This document shows positions 1 to 9,363 of a DNA stretch of 23,800 nucleotides, piece after piece. The stretch is taken from assembly GCA_009733715.1 (NCBI GenBank), contig WMKJ01000150.1, forward strand, positions 1 to 23,800, written 5' to 3'. Origin of the DNA: Herpomyces periplanetae (Eukaryota; Ascomycota; Laboulbeniomycetes; Herpomycetales; Herpomycetaceae). The notes beneath the pieces were generated by a model. That model worked only from the letters and a program-made list of their open reading frames with translations. It had not been told where the DNA came from and ran no database searches. The translations under genes and the position numbers were made by a program. Numbering within the stretch: position 1 is the first letter of the stretch; each line of letters opens with the position of its first letter.

Positions 1-450
1 CCATCAACATTTGCTTCCAATCTATTTATATCATTCCTCTCGCTAACCGTTTAAAGTAGCAGCCGTTTGATATTTCATGTCCATTTAGGCACAGCTGAGA
101 TAACGATAAGATATCAACACGTATGTATGTGAATCTCCACGCCTCGCTCTACCTTTCTTCCTCTTAATCAAACTCTCTTCCTCTTCCTCCTCCTCTCTCC
201 CTCACCTTTGGATCCCATTCCTTCATGCTTAATTATCATAATGTTTTACTCGCTAACATCATCCCAAGGCTTACTTCCCGTAACAACTGGTGTGAAGAAG
301 ACCCGCCATTAACTCTTCCCACCATCATTTCCTGTATTTGAAGCGTCCGCCGTGCGCACTTTACATGCCCTCGACCTGAAAAACCTTCTCCCGCCGTAGT
401 AACTAAGCTAAATAAAGCTTCTCTCTCCAATCTTTCGTCTACATCGTATC
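1..450. promoter_or_regulatory. Upstream region of the Zds1-family gene
   Basis: This is gene-free sequence in front of the plus-strand gene that starts at 451. A strongly pyrimidine-rich leader (CTCTTCCTC-type runs) lies at about 160-215, and more CT-rich sequence lies directly before the ATG. Such tracts are common in fungal promoters and 5' leaders. I see no convincing TATA box or open exon. The minus-strand ORF at 236-430 has no family resemblance and is taken as chance. Confidence 0.5.
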
Positions 451-3400
451 ATGTTTCGCAAATCTCCCGTTACTCGTGGGAATCCTGTCGGCAAAGTTGA
501 TAAAGCTCCATCGTGTGGATTTGCATCTGTTATCGTATCATCGCCCTCTTTATCCACTCTTTATGACAGCTCTAATGAGCTGCCCGGAGTATCCTCATCC
601 AGGGCAACCCAATCTGGTCCTTCTTCATCATCTTCTTCAACTTCTTCCAGTTACTCTGTTTGCTCTATATCCTCTGCTAACTCTTCCGCTACCTTATCTT
701 CCCCTCCATGTTGCTCTGAAACTTTCCTCACCTTCGATTTTGAGCAACCTCGTTCGTCCTCTTCTATGACCATCTCTTCCTCACAATTCTCTTCAAACAT
801 GCCTTCTCTATCCAGTTCCCTATATTCCTCCAGTTTACCTTCTTCACCTTCCCCCCTTCTCGATGTTAATCAAGCCTCTGCTTCCCCCAAACATTCTGCC
901 CCTATGGTATCCAGTGTAACTTTGCAATCGTCTTCCATTTCCCTTTTACCGCTTAACTTAACTAACCTTTTCCAGTCAACCTCTTCTTCCCCTGCCCCCG
1001 ATGCTACCTCCGTCGCCGCCCTTCCCACCCACGGATTAATAATGCCGGATTCCGATTTTGCTACCGGCATACGAAACTCGGGTGATAGAATCGTCCCCTT
1101 AAAGGCGTCCACTGCGAAAGCGGAACCAGTGTCAAACTTAACAACAGTCACGTCGGATCCAGGCCCAATCACAACCACTGTTTCCACTACTATTACCTCT
1201 CCATCTACGTCACCAACCGCACATCCTTCGCCTACAAAGACCGCCACGACTGGTTTTCCTCTTAACGATCTTGATTACGAATCAAGCCCGGCTGCTGTAG
1301 CCCAAGAACTTAGCAATTTACAAGCTATTCGGCGTATGTCCATGGATGTCAACACTATCGATCCCGATCTTCCGTCCTTTGAATCGGGTTTTAAGGTTTC
1401 GGGTATTTCTTCCCTTGCCGGCTTCGACGATCAGGATCCTTCTCGATTATTTTGGGTTCCCGCGCGTGTTCACCCTGAACTAGCTCCTAAGGAGTTTAAA
1501 GATTTCATTGAAGATCGAATGAAAAGTTTAAAAAGAAGATCCGGAAAAGTTAACGATCTAGTTCTCGGTGGCATCACTCTAGATCGAAATGCTTCATTTA
1601 ACGGCTTACGTCGTAAGAAGTCCATGCTTTCCCGTCAAATCGATAATGCCAATGGTTATCAAGATGGTGCTGAAAGATTAGAACGAAAAAGATCCCAGGC
1701 TGCTGCTAGTAGAGGTGTTGACAACGTGGTCAACCTTCAAGAATTGGAGCAATTAGTCAATGATCCCTCCAGCCTTGTCCGTTCCCTTAGTATTGACGCA
1801 AGTCGCCGAGCCGGTCAATCCGATACTACAACGTGTGACTCTGCTGTTGAAATTGATCAAGACGTTTTATTATTTCCACAGTTATCCGGATCGTCTTCTC
1901 TGAAACGATCCACGCGTACTACGTATCGACGTGGTAGCTTAAAAAAGGGAATGGAACGGTCAAATTATTCAAATAGAGCCGTTAGTCGTTCCAAAGTGAA
2001 TCCCAACGATGGAAATTCGTATTTACCCCCCAGTGAGACCATCCCGGATTCTTCGGAACATCTTTTATCTGAAGGTACCCGAGAAACAACGCGAGCTGCA
2101 TCAGCAACGATAACAAATGTTAACCATTTGGCGTCACATCCTCCATTTTCGTCGGAGACCAGTTGTAATGATGGTGCAGCGGATTCCGTGGGTCATTTAC
2201 CTTTACATAGATCGGTAACAGATTCTAATCTACACGCCCTTGGTCAACAACGCAACATTGAGATTTTCCCTAGACATACGCGACGAACTGATCCCTCATT
2301 AAATGATGAATCCATCTCAAGTAAAATCGTGATGGACACATTATCAGATTGCGCAAGCAATGAAGATGTAGAGCACGGTATCGAAACTCTTGACAACGTA
2401 TCTCATGGCTCGTTAACGAATACGAGAATGGGGTTCGAGAGGAAACCTGTATTGAATAACCTTGGGAACGATAAAGAAGCTTTAGCTAATTCAACTACAG
2501 GTGTGTTTAATACTGTACCAAGTATCAAGGTAGATGATGGAACTTTGGATGATCATGTCCAGGGCAGTAAATCATCTTATTCTGGGAGTGAACGAACTAC
2601 AAATGTGCCCGGTAATGGGACAGAAAATAGTGTTACAACTCATCTTATAAAATCTCCTCGCCATTATTCACGACAAAATGGAAATAGTCGAAGGCATAAA
2701 AATCAACTATCCTCATCAGTTACGGCTAATCAAACGTTGGATGATATGACATCTTACCTATCCCCTTTGCCAGGGAATAGTAACCGGACTGATTCGTTAT
2801 CATTTATTCCGACACTTCACGAAGATAAAAAGTCGGTTGATAAAAAACGGGAAAAGTTTATTCAGAGCAATGATAGTGGAACATCGGGAAATGGAACTAC
2901 GATAAATGGAGGTAGTAAGAAGTCTTCATGGTGGTCCTTTGGGGATACTAAAGATAAAGATGAATCTCGCAAGGCTAAATCAAAACTGTTAAAGTTAAGT
3001 GAGAGGAATGATATAAATAGATTGGAAGCAAATGTTGATGGAAAAAATGCTGCGTCCGAGAGTTGGAATTTTACAGGAAGTGTTGGAAATGGCATTGGGA
3101 CGATGGAGCGTGATAGTGCAAAGCCTGATGAAAAAGTTCGAATGAAGGAAAGTTCACGAAAGGTTTTAGGTGATGTTAAGAAGGAAAAAGAATCGGGAAT
3201 ATTCTCTACATTGTTTGGTGTTAGCAAGAAAAAAGGGTGGACTCCCGGGAGTCGAAGTGGGAAGAATCATGGAAATTTACGCAGTACATATTCTCCCGAA
3301 CCACCTCCACGACAGTTACGGCCGGATGTTGATTATAATTGGACACGATTTTCGATTTTAGAAGAACGAACAATATATCGGATGGCACATATTAAATTGG

Positions 3401-3999
3401 CAAATCCCCGTCGTGAATTATACTCCCAAGTACTGTTAAGTAACTTTATGTATAGTTACCTGGCAAAAGTTCAGCAGATGCATCCTCAGATTCAAATTCC
3501 TCATAATGCGGCTCAAAGACAAGCCCAGAGACAAGCAGCAGCAGCAGCAGCCCAGATTCAGCAACAACAATTATCACCATCTCCTTCGTCTACGGTCCCG
3601 TCATCTCCAGTAGCACTGTCATCGCCTGCTTCACTTACACCATCAGTTTCATCTCACATTCCCATACAGCAACAACCAACGGTAATTCAAGTGTCATCAT
3701 CTCTTGCTGCTAATTCTGCTTTACCTGGTATGGCCCAACCAGTATTAACTGGTGGTGTTAGTGGTGTTCAACCTTTTGCATCAAATCATCCTCCTGCAAT
3801 GATGTTTAACCCTCAACGTCCCGTGGATGAATTTCCCATGAGATTACAATTAACTGGTGTACCTTCGGCTAATTTATCTTATTCTAATTCATCTAACCCG
3901 GAAACATCCCCCAGAAATGAATCTGGCTCCACACCCGCTCTTCATCAACCTGATCCAACTGCCATTACCCAACTATGTTATCAGGATGTTAACGGTTAA
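451..3999 (+). CDS. Zds1/Zds2-family cell polarity and PP2A regulator
   Basis: This is a single intronless frame of 1182 residues. Zds proteins are fungal regulators of polarity and mitotic entry that bind PP2A-Cdc55 through a short C-terminal domain. The sequence shows that domain at about residues 963-1008 (NWTRFSILEERTIYRMAHIK, then LANPRRELYSQVLLSNFMYS). It also shows the second conserved Zds block at about 290-366, including SRLFWVPARVHPELAPKEF with Trp335. The first 270 residues are Ser/Thr/Pro-rich and the middle is charged and low in complexity, as in yeast Zds1. Unusually, the Zds_C domain is not terminal: about 174 residues follow, beginning with a Gln/Ala-rich stretch and ending Ser/Pro/Asn-rich. 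The ATG at 451 opens the frame. The family call is firm; Zds1 versus Zds2 cannot be decided because the split is yeast-specific. Confidence 0.9.
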   Translation: MFRKSPVTRGNPVGKVDKAPSCGFASVIVSSPSLSTLYDSSNELPGVSSSRATQSGPSSSSSSTSSSYSVCSISSANSSATLSSPPCCSETFLTFDFEQPRSSSSMTISSSQFSSNMPSLSSSLYSSSLPSSPSPLLDVNQASASPKHSAPMVSSVTLQSSSISLLPLNLTNLFQSTSSSPAPDATSVAALPTHGLIMPDSDFATGIRNSGDRIVPLKASTAKAEPVSNLTTVTSDPGPITTTVSTTITSPSTSPTAHPSPTKTATTGFPLNDLDYESSPAAVAQELSNLQAIRRMSMDVNTIDPDLPSFESGFKVSGISSLAGFDDQDPSRLFWVPARVHPELAPKEFKDFIEDRMKSLKRRSGKVNDLVLGGITLDRNASFNGLRRKKSMLSRQIDNANGYQDGAERLERKRSQAAASRGVDNVVNLQELEQLVNDPSSLVRSLSIDASRRAGQSDTTTCDSAVEIDQDVLLFPQLSGSSSLKRSTRTTYRRGSLKKGMERSNYSNRAVSRSKVNPNDGNSYLPPSETIPDSSEHLLSEGTRETTRAASATITNVNHLASHPPFSSETSCNDGAADSVGHLPLHRSVTDSNLHALGQQRNIEIFPRHTRRTDPSLNDESISSKIVMDTLSDCASNEDVEHGIETLDNVSHGSLTNTRMGFERKPVLNNLGNDKEALANSTTGVFNTVPSIKVDDGTLDDHVQGSKSSYSGSERTTNVPGNGTENSVTTHLIKSPRHYSRQNGNSRRHKNQLSSSVTANQTLDDMTSYLSPLPGNSNRTDSLSFIPTLHEDKKSVDKKREKFIQSNDSGTSGNGTTINGGSKKSSWWSFGDTKDKDESRKAKSKLLKLSERNDINRLEANVDGKNAASESWNFTGSVGNGIGTMERDSAKPDEKVRMKESSRKVLGDVKKEKESGIFSTLFGVSKKKGWTPGSRSGKNHGNLRSTYSPEPPPRQLRPDVDYNWTRFSILEERTIYRMAHIKLANPRRELYSQVLLSNFMYSYLAKVQQMHPQIQIPHNAAQRQAQRQAAAAAAQIQQQQLSPSPSSTVPSSPVALSSPASLTPSVSSHIPIQQQPTVIQVSSSLAANSALPGMAQPVLTGGVSGVQPFASNHPPAMMFNPQRPVDEFPMRLQLTGVPSANLSYSNSSNPETSPRNESGSTPALHQPDPTAITQLCYQDVNG
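3535..3550 (+). repeat. Short (GCA)n trinucleotide tract in the Zds gene
   Basis: Five GCA units plus one base encode a run of alanines just after the Zds_C domain, flanked by CAA/CAG glutamine codons. It is short but a likely site of length variation between strains. Confidence 0.8.
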
Positions 4000-5028
4000 C
4001 TTAATATGTATTCCTCGATAATCAAGTATACGCCCAATGCGTGTGATACTGCAAATCGGTTATCCTTATTTCCTCTACACTCCACTAGACCCCATCACGA
4101 TTTGATCCATTTGCCATGATGAGCTGATGATCCTGATTCCTTACAATCTTTTAACCTACCTGCTGAATATGAGAACTTGGGTAGTGCGGCGTTCTTTGTA
4201 CTTGGTTGAGTCAAACCTACCCAGAACTACATATCATATATACCTATCTCCTGTTTGCTTACCCGGAAATTCCTTCTCATCATCATTTAACCTCTTGAAG
4301 GTTTTGTATACGCTACATTCAATCCAGCAATTCTTTTCATCCCCCTTTCTTAATCTTAGGTCCTGACACTTATTGTTTACGTATGTATATCTTTCCAACG
4401 TGAACAGTTATTCCGTACCAATGCTGTGATAACGGTAATGATGCCTCTAAACTTTGATCAATTATCCATCACCTTTACTTGTAACAGCCCACAAGTAATC
4501 CCCCCAAAAACTAATGTGAACCTAGACAAATCCACCTCTATTTTCTTGGTGGTAATAATTCTCCCGTCAGGTTTAGTCGTATCCGTACCAAATCATTTCC
4601 CCACCTGTATCTCTTGACTGTTGTGCCACCAAACGAACAGTACGTACGTGTGTGTATCAATTCCCATGTTTGCATAAACTGTATTCGCTTACTCAAATTA
4701 TCAAAAATTTTCCCTTTTCGGCAATTTTTTTTTCCCCCGTCACCAGCCAAACCTCCTTCGGAGACTCACGTGACCACAGCGTCCAGCTCTTGCGTCAGGA
4801 TAATAAGAATTTGAACTCAAAACATGAGAGTTGGCAATGAAGTTTTCCTTCTAATTTTATACCTGATATAAGGTTTAGTGAATATACAAATTTGTGGGTG
4901 TGCAAGGGAATTTTAAGTTTTGCAAAGTGTGGTTCTAGTAAAAAATTTTACGCAAGAGTTAGGTTGAGTCGAAGAAGCGCAAAAGGTGTCCACGTATGCG
5001 TTTGTGTGCGTGAATCGTATGCACCAGT
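4000..5028. other. Intergenic: Zds 3' region and MBF1 promoter
   Basis: No exon with family resemblance was found on either strand; the short ORFs here are low-complexity chance frames. The proximal part should hold the Zds 3' UTR. The distal part is the MBF1 upstream region and carries an 8-bp palindrome with a CACGTG core at 4766-4773. A T-rich run (about 4723-4733) lies before that site. Confidence 0.5.
4766..4773. promoter_or_regulatory. CACGTG E-box-type palindrome upstream of MBF1
   Basis: TCACGTGA is a perfect 8-bp palindrome about 255 bp upstream of the MBF1 start codon. CACGTG is the core bound by fungal bHLH factors such as Cbf1 and Pho4. That it works in this organism is inferred from the motif and its position only. 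Another CACGTG lies at 5707-5712 in the MBF1 3' region. Confidence 0.35.
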
Positions 5029-5653
5029 ATGTCGGATTGGGATACGGTCACTAAGATAGGGAGTAAAGTGCGGTTCGGTGGAAAAGGGAGTGCGGAACCG
5101 CGGGAACGGGTTGTACGCAACGAATCCGTATTGAATGCAGCTCGACGATCTGGGGCTGTAATCGATACACAAAAAAAGTACGCGAGTGCCAACGCTGTAA
5201 GTAACAGATAGGATAGTCGGTTGTACATTATGGCCATCATTTATCGGGCAAGATATTTTGTACGCATGGTTTGTTATGTTAACCCGTGTGTATGTGTACG
5301 TGTACTAGCGCTCGGGACCCGAGGGTCAACTCCTCACCAAGGTAGATCGATCAGACGATATTGTTAAGCCTAAGACGGTCGGACCAGTTGTCGCAGCGGC
5401 AATACGTAACGCACGCGCTCAGTTAACAAACCCCAAGGGTGGACCTATGACCCAAAAAGATCTTGCCACGCGGATAAGTCAACCGCCCACCGTCATCGCT
5501 GATTATGAACGTGGTACAGCGACTCCGGACCAACGTGTTCTCGTAGCACTCGAAAAAGCTCTCGGTGTACACTTGCGCGGTGATTCAATCGGTAAACCCC
5601 GCACCCCCGGGGCCGCCGCCAGTGGCCAAACCGCCAAAAAATCCGCAAAATAA
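5029..5653 (+). CDS. MBF1: Multiprotein bridging factor 1 (transcription coactivator)
   Basis: Two exons, 5029-5196 and 5309-5653, give 170 residues; the 112-bp intron has a GTAAGT donor and a TAG acceptor in phase 0. MBF1 links TBP to gene-specific activators and also acts in ribosome-associated quality control. The N-terminal MBF1 domain starts [11 protein letters not shown] and includes [18 protein letters not shown]. The join restores the family stretch [14 protein letters not shown] at about 57-70. The C-terminal Cro/XRE-type helix-turn-helix begins at [11 protein letters not shown] (from residue 103) and continues through [14 protein letters not shown] and [12 protein letters not shown] short basic tail ends KKSAK. 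The length is near the family's usual 145-160 residues. The gene is convergent with the trehalase gene. Confidence 0.95.
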
Positions 5654-6102
5654 TCGTCCTGCGCATCTGCTTGCACAGGACGTTCCCCCGTGCCCGCTCC
5701 CTCTGTCACGTGTTTGTATGTCCCCCCGTTTACACACCATTCTTAATGTACGCCACTCGGCGCAACTTAGCCCACAGGGCCTAAACCTATCGTGTAAACG
5801 TGCGTGATCGTTCGTCTGATTTCTTACAATCCACAGGGCAAATTAGCCCAACGGTACTTCACGTTGTGGAATCCACGCAGTAGTGGATCCCAGTCCGTGC
5901 CTTTGGGCGTCTGCGGCCTACAGTCTACAGTGTATGACAGCGGTGCCGACTTTTGCATACAAATAGTTTATTTTGTTTATACTTGTTAACTATTCCTATA
6001 CACATTCGCACGCAAACTTGCTTTCACTTTCTCCTACTTCCCCCAGTCTTCGTCACTAGTGCAGTGTACCATACGTATTACACTACATCCATCCCGTTTA
6101 TC
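5654..6102. other. Shared 3' region of MBF1 and trehalase, rich in short hairpins
   Basis: This gap lies between two convergent genes. It is visibly GC-richer than most noncoding parts of the window up to about 5960. It holds several short inverted repeats: CGTCCTG/CAGGACG at 5655-5682, CGCC/GGCG near 5752, GGGC/GCCC near 5837, and ATCCAC/GTGGAT at about 5869-5886. No coding exon was recognised. It should contain both polyadenylation regions; a structured RNA is possible but not shown. Confidence 0.45.
5655..5682 (+). other. Stem-loop immediately after the MBF1 stop codon
   Basis: A perfect 7-bp stem (CGTCCTG paired with CAGGACG) encloses a 14-nt loop that could pair two more G-C pairs past one mismatch. 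It begins one base after the TAA at 5651-5653, so it would form in the MBF1 3' UTR. Its role is unknown; it could affect stability or termination readthrough. Confidence 0.5.
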
Positions 6103-8250
6103 TTAGGTATACTGTCGCAATGTCTTATCATTAAACTTGGCCGTAGCTTTCGCAAAAGTTTCATACGGCGTCAAAGCACCCAATGCACGGCGCATATGAA
6201 CCGTCAGAAAACTTACACCGTAGACAAAACTTGCGTTAACCCAAGCAAAACCTTCTCGAGCTACACCACGAAAATTCGATCCCTGATTCCCATACTCAAC
6301 GTTGGCACTCAGTGTATCAACCAACTGAGTTACATCGTACTTTTCAACCACAGCACCGTTAAAATTAACAAATGCACTTAATACCATAAAACACCATTTG
6401 TAGGCTAATCTTTGAGCATCTTCTTCGTATCCATAGCGCAGTAAACCTAACCATGCTAACATTTGTTGGGGTGCCCATCCGTAAGGATAATCCCACTGTC
6501 TATTGGGTCGATGTAGGCCAACTTTACCACGAGATCGTTCCGTACCACACGTAAGGCCCCCGCGAGCTTCCAACCGAGGTAAAACTCGTGATACCATAAG
6601 ATGAGCCTGTCGGGGGGTTGCAACTTTGGCCCAAAGTGTCCAAAATGTTGTAGACGACACATACTCATGCCGTTGTTTAGTTACCGTATTATAATCGAAA
6701 AATATTCCCTTTTCATCATCCCACATGCATCGATTCATCAGCAATCTTCTTCGATGTGCTCTTCGATCCCAAGTCGAACTATGCTCCATACACGGTGTAA
6801 CATTTCCCTTTAGCATGGAGTTTATAACTCGATACTTTTCCGGTATTTCAAGTTTATCGTTAAAGTGTTCACGTATAATATACGCTATATCACGCTCATA
6901 CTTGAACAATAATGAATTCAAGTCAACCGTGGCTAAATTTGCACAGATCAATTCTAATCTATACGTTGTGTCGTGTCCACTTTCTCGAACTGCTCGATCG
7001 TGCAATAAATATTCATCCAGTTCTGCATCACGATATACACCTGAGTTATACGCTTTAACTAATTCCGGAACGCTAATTCCCAATTTTTCCGCTCGCGGTA
7101 CTAATAATTCATTAAAATGACTCGCCTCGGTTTCCGGTGGTATACCAATCCCCTGTGGTCGATATCTCGATAACCCTGAATTTGGTTCATACCTTGGTTC
7201 ATTCATCCATACGGAATAATACTCTTTAATGGCCGATAGTGTAGCACGTCGTAAAAATTCCAGAGCTCCATCTTCATGCTTTATTATTCTGTAAACTCGG
7301 AGTATTAAATCCGTTAGAAAAGGTGGTTGAGATCGACATAAGTAATATGATCGTGTAGCATTTAAAATCTTCCCATAATGTTCAATGCAAAAGCAAAAGT
7401 TAACAATAATAGATTTAACCAGGTTAACTTTTCCGTTTAATAGCAATCCTATAGATGCCATATAACTATCCCAACCGTAAAGTTCATTAAATCTTCCCCC
7501 CGGTACAATATACGGCACTCCACGTAAAGTCTTAACTCCCGTTTTAACATTTGTTATCTCTTCCATTTCCAACGCTAATAAACCCGGCGCATCATTCAAA
7601 TTTCGTACAAATTCCGGATCATCGTAAACCTTTGGTAACATCCGAATATCCAAGCCTAACTGAGGATTAGCCTTTGCAAAATTCGTATAATAAGTATATT
7701 GGTACGCCGCTGTACACGGGATGTATATGCGTGGATGTACATTTCCCGTCCAATCTTTCATATCAGCGCTCGTTTTAATAATATTTTCCCCGTCCAACTG
7801 TCGAGTTAACGCTGTCCAAAATACATCTCGAATAATTCGACATAACCGATCCAAGGGTAATTCACTCAATCTTCTTTCATCAAGCATAATAGTTATACGA
7901 TCCAAACTTTGTGCCAGTGTTAATTCTTGTAATAAATTTGACAGCATATACGTTCCACGTATTTCATACGAATTTATTCCACTCGATCGTGCCGTTCCCA
8001 CTGCAAAAACCTATCACCAACTCATCATTAATTCGTGTACTCCATACACATACACACTCCCCATTTCATTAATACTTTCAAATCTTTCCCCCTTCACCCT
8101 TTGTTCACTTACTTTATTTCCATGATCAAACATTGTAATTTGCATATTAGAATCCGTATCCTCATTTTCAAGCAACGTTTTTAACGTCGATTTAACCGGG
8201 ATGGAAAACACTTTGGGAATAGTTGACGATGAATCTACGTAAATCCCCAT
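6103..8250 (-). CDS. NTH1: Neutral (cytosolic) trehalase, GH37
   Basis: Exon 1 is 8250-8113 and exon 2 is 8010-6103 on the minus strand; the 102-bp intron has a GTAAGT donor and phase 0, giving 681 residues. The enzyme hydrolyses trehalose to two glucoses in the cytosol. The fungal calcium loop is at 31-42 ([12 protein letters not shown]), with D31, D33, N35, Q37 and D42 all kept. Trehalase signature 1 is [14 protein letters not shown] at 216-229 and signature 2 is [10 protein letters not shown] at 551-560. The likely catalytic acid is Asp393 in ESGHD and the likely base is Glu618 in VEYGNQG. The acceptor at 8011-8012 restores [13 protein letters not shown], like the yeast join; a second AG 10 nt on would shift the frame. 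Only 30 residues precede the calcium loop, against about 110 in yeast Nth1, so the PKA/14-3-3 region is missing or lies in an unseen exon. Confidence 0.96.
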
Positions 8251-9363
8251 TTAATATTCATTCTTTGTAAATTTCTTTTCCATCTCTTCAACCCGTTTAA
8301 CCTTTACCAACCTTGACTATGTCGCCGTACACGATACTTCATCGTTGCCATTCGTATATTGTCTCGTATATTGCTAATATCGTCCAGCTAAATTTGTATC
8401 ATCCTCAAATCTTTTATTAGTTTTTCCAAATAAATCCCTTATACTCCCGTTTTTTTTTCCATTTTTAACCTTAAATCGTCTTTTATCAACTTACCGATCC
8501 ATACTTTCGAAGGGTCGCGATACGTCGCGCATTATACCCACTGCCATAGTAGATCACTGCTGGACTGTACGTTTGAGTACAAGTAGTATCGTATAACATT
8601 TCAACCGTTGCTTTTGTGTGTATTTTTGTTAAAAAATCAAGCACGAATGCAACGATCCTCTATATTTCTGAAATTCACATACGCACTAAATCAAATCGTG
8701 TTTAACCGTTGATGTAGCTTCAAAACAACTGATAAAATCTCTAAGTGTTAATATGTTGTGTATGTCTATGTGTTTCCCATCAATTTGTCTTGCCCTGCTT
8801 TGCCCTGCCCTTCTCCCCAAGTTCCGTGTTAAGCCATGACCATATTAAAATCTCCTTTCAATAATCCATCCATCCGTCTATTCGCCCATCCCATTTCAAC
8901 GCTAGCCCACCCGTAAAATCCACTAATCCCTTGCCCTCCTGACTCGTTATACTTTTGCCTTTGTTCACTTTTTATAATAGCTTAGCTTTATTCTTCCATT
9001 CTTTAAGCTTCCCTCTACTTCCAATAACCTCTTCCTACTTAAGCTTGCCTTGATCCTACCATACCCTCTCTTGCGTCCCTTTCCTTGTAACTCCGCTAGC
9101 TAATCCTTTCATACTTTGCTCATCTTTATCCATTCTCTTCAACTTATTCATACCCGTTAAATTCAAGGGTAAAGTATCCCGTTAATCCTTGTTTAGACTT
9201 CCCTCTCAATAATCCCATCCCCGTTTCCGCTCACTTTAAAAACCCATTATCCAAAGCTTAGTCTCGAAACGCCCTCTTTTCATGCATATCCAAAGTAATC
9301 TTGACTTGGTTGCTTTGTCCTTCAATATTAACCCCCATACTCTCTGAATATACCGGCTTGCTT
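8251..9363. other. Intergenic: trehalase promoter and YRB30-like 3' region
   Basis: No family-like exon is visible. A minus-strand segment around 8490-8560 has two in-frame ATGs followed by a strong GTAAGT donor near 8494, so it could be a 5' exon of the trehalase transcript. Its phase does not join cleanly to the trehalase frame, so I leave it as a possible noncoding leader. A 10-nt direct repeat (TTGCCCTGC-type) lies at about 8790-8809. The part near 9000-9260 is pyrimidine-rich on the plus strand. Confidence 0.4.

Noticed and set aside
870-1247. Minus-strand ORF antisense to the Zds gene
   Set aside because: It is the shadow of the Ser/Thr-rich coding strand and matches no family.
4110-4170. 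ATGATGA and nearby CTGA strings suggesting a snoRNA after the Zds gene
   Set aside because: No terminal stem and poor box D context; common strings in this composition.
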